Part shown: in pieces, positions 34,002 through 43,064 of the stretch | Numbering within the stretch: the stretch's first letter is position 1 | Layout: each line of letters starts with the position of its first letter | NCBI GenBank assembly: GCA_024280775.1 | Contig: JAJRPM010000010.1 | Coordinates: 62,001-126,000, forward strand | DNA: 64,000 nucleotides | Reading direction: 5' to 3' | Source of the DNA: Candidatus Zixiibacteriota bacterium | GTDB lineage: Bacteria > Zixibacteria > MSB-5A5 > GN15 > JACZUZ01 | The notes under the pieces: model-generated | What the model was told of the DNA's origin: nothing | Database searches by the model: none | What the model saw: only the letters and a program-made list of their open reading frames with translations | Made by a program: the position numbers and the translations under genes

Positions 34002-36125
34002 ATGTCTAAGAACAAGAAAATCTTCCTGGCCGTTGGCGTTGTGGCATTCATTGCGCTGATTTACGGAGCTATTCGTACATACGAGATTTATGAACGTGAG
34101 CTTCCCTCTTTCGCACAGCTACACAATATTGAACCGAGCCTTAAGACAAAAATCTATGCGCGCAACGGCGAATTATTGCAGGAATACTTCAACGAGAATC
34201 GCGCCCTAACATCTTACAATGACATTCCCCCGGAGCTTATCAATATGCTCTTAGCGGTTGAAGATCGAGACTTCTTTAACCATTGGGGAATCAATCTACC
34301 GCGCACAATCAGGGTCGTGACATTCGGAGTATTCGGCGCTGGTAAAATCGGCGCGGTATCTACTGTGACTCAGCAATTATCTCGTTTGCTGTTTGTAGGC
34401 CGTCAAAGGTCGATAGGCAGAAAAATTCGTGAGGCCCTGACAGCCATCAAACTTGAGCGCACTTACTCCAAAGAAGAGATACTGCAGATGTATCTCAATC
34501 AGTACTATTTCGGAAAAGGCGCCTATGGAATCAGCGCCGCGTCACGCACCTATTTCGACAAGAATGTCTCGGAGCTTACAATCAAGGACTGCGCTTTTCT
34601 AGTCGGAATTCTCAAAGCCCCCAGCCGCTATGGTTCTATTCCAAAGCTCGGCAAAAAGGTGCGAGACCGGGCCTTGCGCTCTTACTATAGCTTTGGCAAG
34701 ATAGACAAGCCGACTCTCGATAGCCTATTGCTGACTGAGCTTGACTTAACGCCACCGAAAGATCGTATCGGCAGAGCGCCATACTTTACCGAAGCAGTTC
34801 GTCAATACATTCAGAAAAAATACGGTGATGATGCGCTCTATACTGGTGGATTGAAAGTCTTCACTACTCTAGACTGGAAATTACAGCAAGCAGCGGAATC
34901 GGCGCTCGATGAAAGAATTGATTCGTTAAGGGCTCGCGTTGCCCGCACTAAGAAACTAACCGATGAGAAATACACAATTCAAATACCGGATTCCACAGAT
35001 GCGATGGGCAGGCCGGTCTTTGAATACAAGAAAGTACAGGGAGCGCTAGTTGCAATAGACAATGCCACCGGAGATATAATCAGCATGGTCGGCGGCCGAG
35101 ATTTCGCTCACTCGAAATTCAACCGCGCCACACAGGCGCTTCGCCAGCCCGGCTCCGCATTCAAACCTTTTGTTTACACCGCGGCAATTGACAACGGTTA
35201 CAGACCAATGGACATAGTGTATGATAACCCTATTGTATTGGATATACCCGGCTCCAAACAATGGCGTCCGTCGAATTTCGACCTCAAGTTCCTGGGACCG
35301 CTTACTATTCGTGACGGTTTGCGACTCTCAAGAAACTTGGTGGCGGTTGGTTTGCTACAAAAGGTCACAGCGAAGCAAGTGATATTCTACGCAAAGCGTT
35401 TTGGCATAACCACACCTATTCCCAATGTGCCTTCAATAGCGATTGGCGCCAATGAAGTGCATTTGCTGGATATTGTTTCAGCCTATACGGTTTTCCCAAA
35501 TGGCGGGATACGAATTCGCCCCAAAATGATTACCAAAATTGTTGACCGATATGGCAATGTGATGGAGGTAAACACTACGCCTGTCAAAGAAGAGGCTCTC
35601 TCGGCGGAATCGGCGTATATCATGGTGGATATGATGAAGACGGTCATAGATCATGGCACCGGTAAAGGCGTTCGCCGCAGGGGTTTCAAACGTCCAGCGG
35701 GAGGCAAAACCGGAACCACCAACAACTACACAGATAACTGGTTTGTAGGCTACACTCCGCAGATTTCAGCCGGTGTTTGGATTGGTTTTGATGATAAGAC
35801 TTCATTGGGACGTCGCCAATATGGCTCTACCAATGCTCTGCCGGTTTGGGCTAATTATATGAAGAAGGCGCATGATACTTTGCCGGTAGTGGACTTTGCT
35901 ATTCCCGATGATATAATGTTCACCAATGTATGTCTTGAATCCGGCGCGCTTGCGACTAATCTGTGTCGTGATGTCCGCTATGAGGTGTTTACCTCACGGA
36001 CAATTCCAATTGATATATGCCCGATGCACCCCTCGCCTGAGTTGTACCCCGGAATTGCAAAATACGATTACAATCGAAGCGATCGCGCCCTTAACGAAAG
36101 TAGCGACGAAGTAAGTTCTTTCTAG
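34002..36125 (+). CDS. Penicillin-binding protein 1A (class A, glycosyltransferase/transpeptidase)
   Basis: Polymerises and cross-links peptidoglycan. The 707-residue protein has one N-terminal membrane anchor (about 6-24). The glycosyltransferase (GT51) domain shows LLAVEDRDFFNHWGINLPR near 83 and GAVSTVTQQLSRLLF near 122. The transpeptidase domain shows the active-site serine in RQPGSAFKPFVY (SxxK, near 385), SRN in LRLSRNLVAVG, and KTGTTNNYTDNWFVGYTP near 568. The C-terminus contains paired cysteines. Upstream is a 371-base divergent region with a hairpin. Confidence 0.95.
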   Translation: MSKNKKIFLAVGVVAFIALIYGAIRTYEIYERELPSFAQLHNIEPSLKTKIYARNGELLQEYFNENRALTSYNDIPPELINMLLAVEDRDFFNHWGINLPRTIRVVTFGVFGAGKIGAVSTVTQQLSRLLFVGRQRSIGRKIREALTAIKLERTYSKEEILQMYLNQYYFGKGAYGISAASRTYFDKNVSELTIKDCAFLVGILKAPSRYGSIPKLGKKVRDRALRSYYSFGKIDKPTLDSLLLTELDLTPPKDRIGRAPYFTEAVRQYIQKKYGDDALYTGGLKVFTTLDWKLQQAAESALDERIDSLRARVARTKKLTDEKYTIQIPDSTDAMGRPVFEYKKVQGALVAIDNATGDIISMVGGRDFAHSKFNRATQALRQPGSAFKPFVYTAAIDNGYRPMDIVYDNPIVLDIPGSKQWRPSNFDLKFLGPLTIRDGLRLSRNLVAVGLLQKVTAKQVIFYAKRFGITTPIPNVPSIAIGANEVHLLDIVSAYTVFPNGGIRIRPKMITKIVDRYGNVMEVNTTPVKEEALSAESAYIMVDMMKTVIDHGTGKGVRRRGFKRPAGGKTGTTNNYTDNWFVGYTPQISAGVWIGFDDKTSLGRRQYGSTNALPVWANYMKKAHDTLPVVDFAIPDDIMFTNVCLESGALATNLCRDVRYEVFTSRTIPIDICPMHPSPELYPGIAKYDYNRSDRALNESSDEVSSF

Positions 36126-36335
36126 GCATGACTGCCCGCTTTCCCGTTTCGATTCTGAGCGTTGCGCAAGTGACTTGGGTTATGTATTATCTGAGAATTG
36201 AGGCCACTTGGGTCTTTGCTAACTTATCACCTACGCGAAATTCAAGTTGTCAGTAGATTCAAATCGGGACCTTTTATTTCTGTATAAAAAAGTTTTGACC
36301 AGAGAAAAGAACACCTAATTATATGAGGCACAACA

Positions 36336-37865
36336 ATGTCATCTAATGGATCAAATGGCTCAAGCGCCACTTACGAAAAACTGACTAAGAAGATTCGCAA
36401 TTACCAAACTTTGGGAGCCTGCGGCGCTCTTCTCTCCTGGGACGAGCAAACACTAATGCCCAGCAAAGGCGCTGAATTTCGCTCTGAGCAGTTGTCAATG
36501 ATAGCCGGGATGGTGCATGAGAGTTCCACCTCAGCGGAAATTGGAGATATGCTAAGCGAACTACGTAGCTCAGAGCTGACTCAGAAAAGTGATTCGCCTG
36601 AGGCGGTCAACATTCGCGAGGTCTCACGCGAATACAACAAGAGCAAGAAACTCTCACGTGAGTTTGTCGAGGAAATGACTCTGGTAACCAGCCAGGGACA
36701 GCATGCCTGGAAAGAGGCGCGCGAGAAAAAAGATTTCAGCATATTCCTTCCCTACCTGGAAAAGGTTATCGCTCTGAAAATCAAGCAGGCCGAAACCTAT
36801 GGCTACGAAAAAGACCGTTATGATGCGCTCATTGATGATTACGAGCCAGGTGCGACATTTGAATCAATCGGCAAAGTCTTTGCAGATTTCCGCGATGAGT
36901 TAGCGCCGTTTTTCAAAGCAATTCAGGATTCGGGCAATCAACCCAAGAGCAAGATTATCGAGCGCGACTTCCCTGTTGACGCCCAAGAGAAATTCGCCTC
37001 GGAATGCGCTAAAGCTATAGGATTCGACTTTTCCGCCGGGCGGTTGGATGTAACTACTCATCCTTTCTGTAGCGGTATCGGGCCCGGTGATACTCGTATC
37101 ACCACTCGATACAACCCGAACCACTTCCCCGATGCATTCTTCGGAACCTTACATGAAGCGGGCCACGGCATTTATGAGCAGGGCCTCAATACCAAATACT
37201 TTGGTCTTCCGATTGGTCAGGCTGTGTCGCTGGGAATTCATGAGTCACAGTCACGGATGTGGGAGAATCTGGTGGGTCGGAGTAAGCCTTTCTGGAAGAG
37301 GTTCTATGGCGACGCCCAAAAGGCATTCCCGGGCGCTCTCAAAGATGTGGCGCTCGATGATTTCTACTGGGCTGTCAATGATGTGCGCTCTTCATTCATC
37401 CGTGTCGAAGCTGATGAAGTGACATATAATTTGCATATCATCCTGCGCTTTGAAATGGAGCGAGCCATGATAAATGAGGAAATTTCAGCCGCTGATGTTC
37501 CGGCGGTTTGGAACGAGAAATTCACCAGTTTCTTTGGTATTACCCCGCCGGATGATTCGATGGGTTGTATGCAGGATGTGCATTGGTCCGCCGGCCTGAT
37601 GGGCTACTTCCCTACTTATGCGCTTGGGAATTTGTATGCGGCTCAGTTCTTTGCCAAGGCCATGGAGGATTTGCCGAATATGTACGCCAATTTCGAAAAA
37701 GGTGAATTCGGCGAACTCAAGAGCTGGCTCAATGAGAATATTCATTCACATGGCCAGCGTTACCCCGCTGAGAAACTGGTGGAAGTTGTAACCGGGCAGA
37801 AACTATCGCACAAAGCGGAAATGAAATATCTGCGCGATAAGTATGGCCCGCTCTACGGAATCTAA
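36336..37865 (+). CDS. Carboxypeptidase Taq (M32) family metallopeptidase
   Basis: Zinc carboxypeptidase that removes C-terminal residues from peptides, cytoplasmic, 509 residues. The HExxH zinc motif is HEAGHGIYEQG (about 273-283), and the third ligand lies in IHESQSRMWENLVGRS near 302. Family blocks CSGIGPGDTRITTRYN and MGCMQDVHWSAGLMGYFPTYALGN are both present. The start at 36336 gives a Ser/Gly/Asn-rich leader of about 12 residues before the conserved helix. It stands alone, upstream of tRNA-Leu. Confidence 0.95.
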   Translation: MSSNGSNGSSATYEKLTKKIRNYQTLGACGALLSWDEQTLMPSKGAEFRSEQLSMIAGMVHESSTSAEIGDMLSELRSSELTQKSDSPEAVNIREVSREYNKSKKLSREFVEEMTLVTSQGQHAWKEAREKKDFSIFLPYLEKVIALKIKQAETYGYEKDRYDALIDDYEPGATFESIGKVFADFRDELAPFFKAIQDSGNQPKSKIIERDFPVDAQEKFASECAKAIGFDFSAGRLDVTTHPFCSGIGPGDTRITTRYNPNHFPDAFFGTLHEAGHGIYEQGLNTKYFGLPIGQAVSLGIHESQSRMWENLVGRSKPFWKRFYGDAQKAFPGALKDVALDDFYWAVNDVRSSFIRVEADEVTYNLHIILRFEMERAMINEEISAADVPAVWNEKFTSFFGITPPDDSMGCMQDVHWSAGLMGYFPTYALGNLYAAQFFAKAMEDLPNMYANFEKGEFGELKSWLNENIHSHGQRYPAEKLVEVVTGQKLSHKAEMKYLRDKYGPLYGI

Positions 37866-38005
37866 TCCAGCGGAAACGCCTCTTGGAATGATGGCCTTCA
37901 TTGGCTCTTGACATAGTTCAAGTCACGCAGTAAAATATCGGCGCAGGAATCCGACGATGATTCGCAAGATCATTCACAACAGGTTCCTGCGCTTCCCTCC
38001 CTTAC

Positions 38006-38089
38006 GCCGGAGTGGTGAAATTGGTAGACGCAGGGGACTCAAAATCCCCCGATGGCAACATCGTGTCGGTTCGATTCCGACCTCCGGCA
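38006..38089 (+). tRNA. tRNA-Leu (anticodon CAA)
   Basis: A class II tRNA with a long variable arm. The acceptor stem GCCGGAG pairs with CTCCGGC and the discriminator is A38089. The anticodon loop CTCAAAA between GGGGA and TCCCC gives anticodon CAA (reads UUG). The variable arm is CGATGGCAACATCG and the T arm is GTCGG-TTCGATT-CCGAC. Six T follow directly. Its 3' end is copied 1358 bases downstream, so this gene was used as an integration site. Confidence 0.96.
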
Positions 38090-38094
38090 TTTTT
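38073..38094 (+). repeat. Direct repeat (attL-like) at the tRNA-Leu 3' end
   Basis: GATTCCGACCTCCGGCATTT and the next two T form the first copy of a 22-base direct repeat. The second copy at 39431-39452 has a single change (C38084 to T). It covers the 3' part of the T arm, the acceptor stem and the T-run, the usual crossover region for tyrosine-recombinase islands. Confidence 0.75.
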
Positions 38095-38149
38095 TCCACA
38101 TATAGTTCTTCCAAAGTCAATTTGGAAAGAACGCATCATCTGAAATCGC

Positions 38150-39181
38150 ATGACAAAGAAAAAAGCGACTCGAATAGTTAGAGTAGTACTGCTTATTGGA
38201 ACGATAACCTCCATGTTCTTTGTACCATGGATTTTGGTATGGGCTTGGATATTACCACTACCTGATACGGTCCAAGAGCAAGTAAATGAAGCAATCTATC
38301 ATGGATTTGATGGAATTATTGTTTATGTGGACGAAGCAGGCAAACCACCAGCGTTTTATGCCGCTGGTTGGCATGACCGGAAGAACAAAATACCCGCCTA
38401 CCCGCAAGCCTTATTCAAGATTGCCAGCATCAGCAAGTTATATGTTGCTGTTGCTATCACCAAATTAGCCAATGACAAACGTTTGTCTTTAGATAATACG
38501 CTCGCTGATTACTTTCCTGAACTTGTCGGAAGAATTGAAAATGTAGAAAAAATCACCTTGAGATTGATGGTGCAACACAGGAGTGGCATTCCCGATTATA
38601 TCTACAACCCTGATTTTTGGGATGAAAAGAGCAGTAAAGAAACGCTTGAATACGCGCTTGATTTGCCGGCTAACTTTGAACCAGATGAAGAATATGGTTA
38701 TTCAAATACAAATTATTTGTTGCTTTCCAGAATCATTGATAAGGTGGTGGGTTATAGTCGTCACCAATTTATCAAGGAGGAAATTCTGCTACCACTTGGG
38801 CTGAACAATACTTTCGGTACGCTTAGTGAAGTGGATATAGATGATGTTATGAGTGGCTATTATGTAGGCATTGAAGCCGACCTGAAGAGTGAGGATCAAG
38901 GAATGTTAGCTACGGCAGAGGATGTGGGCATATTCTTGCGTGCGCTAAACGATTGCTCTTTGTTTGATGAAGGAGAACAGGAAATCTATTCCTCAGTTTA
39001 TGTTTACGAACATACAGGTCTGATTACAGGCTATCAGAGTATCGCAAAATACCACAATGACATTGACGCAGTTGTTATCCAATTTATGAATACAACTGAT
39101 TTTGATGGATACAATTGGAATTTATCAGAGATAGTATATAGTCGTATTGTAAAAATACTGAGAAGCAAAAAAAGCTCATAG
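38150..39181 (+). CDS. Serine hydrolase, beta-lactamase class C/AmpC-like (islet cargo)
   Basis: A 343-residue predicted penicillin-binding-type hydrolase. One membrane segment (about 8-35) anchors it or serves as a signal. The SxxK motif is SISK at 93-96 and the YxN motif is YSN near 182 (YGYSNTNYLLLSRI). HTGLITGYQS near 286 takes the place of the third motif (HxG/KTG). Family members include D-aminopeptidases, esterases and class C beta-lactamases; the substrate is not predictable. Base composition is clearly more AT-rich than the neighbours, and the gene lies between the two copies of the tRNA-Leu 3' end, so it was probably acquired horizontally. Confidence 0.85.
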   Translation: MTKKKATRIVRVVLLIGTITSMFFVPWILVWAWILPLPDTVQEQVNEAIYHGFDGIIVYVDEAGKPPAFYAAGWHDRKNKIPAYPQALFKIASISKLYVAVAITKLANDKRLSLDNTLADYFPELVGRIENVEKITLRLMVQHRSGIPDYIYNPDFWDEKSSKETLEYALDLPANFEPDEEYGYSNTNYLLLSRIIDKVVGYSRHQFIKEEILLPLGLNNTFGTLSEVDIDDVMSGYYVGIEADLKSEDQGMLATAEDVGIFLRALNDCSLFDEGEQEIYSSVYVYEHTGLITGYQSIAKYHNDIDAVVIQFMNTTDFDGYNWNLSEIVYSRIVKILRSKKSS

Positions 39182-39744
39182 CAATGTATAAAAGTCATCA
39201 AAACGACGTTTTAGACCAACCGTTCCTGAGACTTAAAAAGCCAAAATAATTGATATTTCTAATCGACAAAATAAACTAGACAAAACTTTCAGTGGGCCTC
39301 CCTACAAGTTTATGTCTTGGGAATATAGGAAACCTATTCAGCCAGAATTGGAAATCTTAGACGCCAAACCAAAACCACTATAATTCTTTATTGGTCAATT
39401 GTTTATTTGTTATTGTGAGTAATGTATGTAGATTCCGACCTTCGGCATTTTTGTTCATAAATACCATGCTCCGACCTACAAAGTTTAATTGAAGCTTTCA
39501 GTTCTTTGTTGAGATTTATCCACCTTTCTCGCCAACCTTGCATCCATAAATGGCTTGCCATTTCCTAATATGGGGCTATATTGTATTGTCCATCAGTACA
39601 AAGGACAAATAGGGCTCTTCCCTATAGGTTAGCTTGCCAGCAAATATCTATCAATCGACAATGATTCACTTTCATGTCGCTCAATAGGAAACATACACAT
39701 ATAGAATATTCTCACAGCGTCAACACACATCGAAGGGCCGTCAA
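39182..39744. other. AT-rich stretch after the islet cargo gene
   Basis: 563 bases without a convincing gene. The first 250 bases share the AT-rich character of the serine-hydrolase gene and end at the second tRNA-Leu fragment (39431-39452). The remainder is the upstream region of the SBBP-repeat gene. No integrase remnant was recognised. Confidence 0.5.
39431..39452 (+). repeat. Direct repeat (attR-like) copy of the tRNA-Leu 3' end
   Basis: GATTCCGACCTTCGGCATTT and two further T match the tRNA-Leu 3' end in 21 of 22 bases. The rest of the tRNA is absent. This is the expected far boundary of an element inserted in the tRNA gene. Confidence 0.72.
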
Positions 39745-42700
39745 ATGCAAACAATTTCCAACAAATCTGCAATTAAGTCTCTAGCGCTAATCTTAATCAG
39801 CTCTAGCCTGGCTCTTTGGGTAGTTAGTGAACGATTTCAGCAGGAGGACCTGACAGGTAGTGTCAACTCTGATGTAGAAAAGGCAAGCAATTTGTCATCG
39901 GCGAATCTTGCCGCAACACAACAGCTTCGATTTGTGGAAAACCAGGGCCAGGCCGGACTCTCGGCAAAATACCATGTTCAAGGAGCCGGGCATACTGTTC
40001 TGTTCCATGAGGATAAAGTTGTGCTACGTAGAGATGAAGCGGTTGGCGCGAAGAATGAGATTGTCCTGCAATTCAATGGAGCAAATCAAAATCCGGAAGT
40101 TTCAGGGCGCGAGAAACTTCCCGGTGTAGCTCATTTTTACAAAGGTCAAAATCCAGAACAATGGCACACCAATGTACCTACATACGAATCTGTGATATAT
40201 TCGGAATTGTATCCTGGCATAGACATGGCCTACATCGGAAACGATGGCAAACTTGAGAGCGAGTTCTATGTCTCTCCGGGAGTTGATTTCCGTCAAATCC
40301 GAATAAGCTACAATGGTGTCAAAGCAATTACCATCCGAGATGACGGCGCCTTGGCGCTCACAACTGAAATTGGTGAGCTAATTGAGAGACGTCCGTTTGC
40401 CTATCAGAATGTTGATGGAGCAAGAAAAGAAATTGATGCTGAGTATGTGTTACTTGCCGATGCATCGGTTGGTTTCGAACTAGGTGGCTATGATCATGAG
40501 CGGCCGTTGGTGATTGACCCTGAACTGGTTTTTCTCTCGACAATCCCTGGTGGGCCGGGCGGCGGTGAATGGGCTGGTGATGTGGTTATTGATAATGACA
40601 ATAATGTCATACTTTCAGGCGGCGCTAATCGTTTCTTTCCTGCCGCCGATTCTATCGCCGGTTCAAACCATGTTGGCGGCTCTAGTAGCGATGGTTTACT
40701 TGTGAAGCTAGATGGCACTACTGGAGCTGTGATCTATTCTGCCTTGTTTGGAGGCTCCAGATTGGATTACTTCAATGAACTTGCCATCGATCCCTCAGGC
40801 AATCTATACCTTACCGGACTAACCAAGTCTAGCGACTTCCCGGTTCTGAATGCTCTTCAAGACACATTGGCCGGCGCAGAGGATGCATTCATGACTATAC
40901 TGGATGCGACCGGCGCACTTACCTACAGCACATATATTGGGGGAACATTGCGAGACTGGGGTGAAGGAATCACTTTGGATGATTCCGGCAACGTATATAT
41001 CGGAGGTAGCACCGAATCTGACGATTTCCCCACCACAGCTGGATTCCAGTCGACCTTTCAGGGAGGCTCTCGCGGCTCGGCATTTCCGGCTGATAACTTT
41101 GTGGCGAAATTCACCGCGCAAGGAGACCTGGTATACGCCACTTATCTTGGTGGCTCAGGAGATGACAGGTTTCAGGGGCTAACTGCCAATAGCTCAGGTC
41201 AAGTGACTGTCGCTGGAAACACGCTCTCATCAGATTTTCCGATGATGAACGCTTATCAGGATACACTAGGCGGCATTAAATGGGGAATCGGGGACATTAC
41301 AGTCACCAAGTTAAACAGCTCTGGAACCGGTCTTATTTATTCGACATATATCGGTGGCGCCATTCAGGATTGGGCAACCGATATTGCCAGTGGCATAAAT
41401 GGCGAAGTATACGTCTCAGGCGGAACAAGCTCATCGAACTTCCCGGTCATAAACGGCCTTTCCGCGCCGGAAGCAGACACTTCCGACGGCGTTCTTATCA
41501 GCTTGAACAAGGTTGGACAACCTGTCTATTCAGTGCGGACCAATTCGCCCGGATTCGACGCATTTGCCGCGGTTGGAGTTCATGGTCGCGCAGTTGCATA
41601 TCCTGTGGGTTCATGGGGTGATTCGACCAGAGTTTATGTAAAGTCAATTGACAGCGCTTTGAGTGTCCATTTCGCATTTGCGGCTCCTGGGCACAAGGTC
41701 AACAGCGCGTATTTATTTGGAGAATACATGGCCTTCGCGAATGTGTTCTTCGCCGCTTCTCCGGCAACCTCTTCTGCCACCGGCAACGCAAATAATCTGT
41801 CTTTGGGTTCGTCTCCAAGTTTGGCTGGTAGCGCCTTGAGCAGGTTGATTAGCAAGGGTCTATGGATAGCCGCGTTCAATAACTCTGCGCTAAACTTGGA
41901 CTACGATTTCGGTGATGGAATTCTAGCTCTTGGCGCTCAGCAAGACGGAAATACCACAGTCAACGGCGAAAACACAGGTGTTCCTACCGAAGAAGTCGTT
42001 GAGGTAAATATTAAGGGTTCCGATGGCGATGAGGAAGTCGACTTAAGCGGTATGATGGTTGAGTATTTTACGAATTTGACTCTTGTTGCCATCGTCACCG
42101 GCGGTGGCTCGGACTTGGTATTTGCGACTGTATTAAATAACATCAACTTATTGGTAAACGCAGGCGCCGGAGTTGACCAAATCTATGTTGCGTTATGGAT
42201 TAGTTATGTCAACGCCATAATCAATGGTGGACTTGGAAGTGATATGTATACCTTCCTCAGTCAATCCAACTCCCAACAATTATCTCCGACACCAGCAAAC
42301 CCAGGCGCCGCGCGATATGCGGTAGCTCCAGTCACAGTAGTTGATTCAGGAGGTGTGGACACCTTGAACTTTGCCAATTATGGCATGGGCGTCACTTTGG
42401 ATTTGGAAGCGCAACAAACTGCGCAAACCATCGACACCTCAGGTACGCAGATTGTTCTGGATGGAATGTTTGAAGTTGTAAGAGGAAGCGCCTCAAATGA
42501 TGAGATTACTCTCGCCCCTCTAGCTGGTGTTCCTCGACATTTTGACGGAGGAAGCGGAACAGATGTCCTGAACATCGCTCCGGCGAGCGCTCAATCAGTC
42601 GATGATGGCTCCACTATTCGGACACCGGGGTTTGCAGATATAACCTATTCAAATATCGAGACTGTCAATCTACCGATAGTCACTGGAATCGGAGATGACG

Positions 42701-42993
42701 ACAAGCCGTTGCCTTTCAACTTCAGTCTCAATCAGAACTATCCAAATCCATTCAACCCGTCAACAGTGATTTCGTACAGCATACCCACCAAATCCGAAGT
42801 GACAATCGGAATATACAATGTCCTCGGTCAGCAGATTGCGCTCTTTTCACAAGGACAACAGTCTGCAGGCGAATACAGTGTCACCTGGAGTTCTACTGAC
42901 AAATCCGGTGTGAGTGTCGCCAGTGGGATGTACTTCTACAAGATCACTGCTGGAGATTTCACTGCCTCACGGAAAATGGTTCTCTTGAAGTAA
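39745..42993 (+). CDS. Large secreted SBBP beta-propeller protein with FlgD-like C-terminal tail
   Basis: A 1082-residue exported protein. A signal segment lies at about 9-26. The first domain (about 55-260) matches the family found before SBBP repeats (FVENQGQ, HFYKGQNPEQWHTNVPTYE, YPGIDMAYIGNDGKLESEF). SBBP repeats follow at about 270-600, each of the type YSTYIGG...DIAS..GEVYVSGGT.SSNFPV. Residues about 730-930 contain RTX-like glycine/aspartate turns (GGGSDLVFA, GAGVDQIYV, GGLGSDMYTF, GGSGTDVLNI). The last 85 residues (NYPNPFNPSTVISYSI...GMYFYKI) form the FlgD-like tail seen in type IX-secreted proteins. It is probably surface-located; the ligand is unknown. Confidence 0.85.
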   Translation: MQTISNKSAIKSLALILISSSLALWVVSERFQQEDLTGSVNSDVEKASNLSSANLAATQQLRFVENQGQAGLSAKYHVQGAGHTVLFHEDKVVLRRDEAVGAKNEIVLQFNGANQNPEVSGREKLPGVAHFYKGQNPEQWHTNVPTYESVIYSELYPGIDMAYIGNDGKLESEFYVSPGVDFRQIRISYNGVKAITIRDDGALALTTEIGELIERRPFAYQNVDGARKEIDAEYVLLADASVGFELGGYDHERPLVIDPELVFLSTIPGGPGGGEWAGDVVIDNDNNVILSGGANRFFPAADSIAGSNHVGGSSSDGLLVKLDGTTGAVIYSALFGGSRLDYFNELAIDPSGNLYLTGLTKSSDFPVLNALQDTLAGAEDAFMTILDATGALTYSTYIGGTLRDWGEGITLDDSGNVYIGGSTESDDFPTTAGFQSTFQGGSRGSAFPADNFVAKFTAQGDLVYATYLGGSGDDRFQGLTANSSGQVTVAGNTLSSDFPMMNAYQDTLGGIKWGIGDITVTKLNSSGTGLIYSTYIGGAIQDWATDIASGINGEVYVSGGTSSSNFPVINGLSAPEADTSDGVLISLNKVGQPVYSVRTNSPGFDAFAAVGVHGRAVAYPVGSWGDSTRVYVKSIDSALSVHFAFAAPGHKVNSAYLFGEYMAFANVFFAASPATSSATGNANNLSLGSSPSLAGSALSRLISKGLWIAAFNNSALNLDYDFGDGILALGAQQDGNTTVNGENTGVPTEEVVEVNIKGSDGDEEVDLSGMMVEYFTNLTLVAIVTGGGSDLVFATVLNNINLLVNAGAGVDQIYVALWISYVNAIINGGLGSDMYTFLSQSNSQQLSPTPANPGAARYAVAPVTVVDSGGVDTLNFANYGMGVTLDLEAQQTAQTIDTSGTQIVLDGMFEVVRGSASNDEITLAPLAGVPRHFDGGSGTDVLNIAPASAQSVDDGSTIRTPGFADITYSNIETVNLPIVTGIGDDDKPLPFNFSLNQNYPNPFNPSTVISYSIPTKSEVTIGIYNVLGQQIALFSQGQQSAGEYSVTWSSTDKSGVSVASGMYFYKITAGDFTASRKMVLLK

Positions 42994-43064
42994 TTGCGCT
43001 TCACCATCATGTTGCTATGCGATTGTTGGTAGACATTATCGAGATATTAGCGTAATATTGTTGT

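Noticed and set aside
37957-38181. A 74-codon forward frame over tRNA-Leu
   Set aside because: It translates the tRNA itself (GEIGRRRGLKIP... is a known false protein from tRNA-Leu genes), with no real family.
38002-38214. A 70-codon reverse frame over tRNA-Leu
   Set aside because: The product NRTDTMLPSGDFESPAST is the classical antisense artefact of a tRNA gene.
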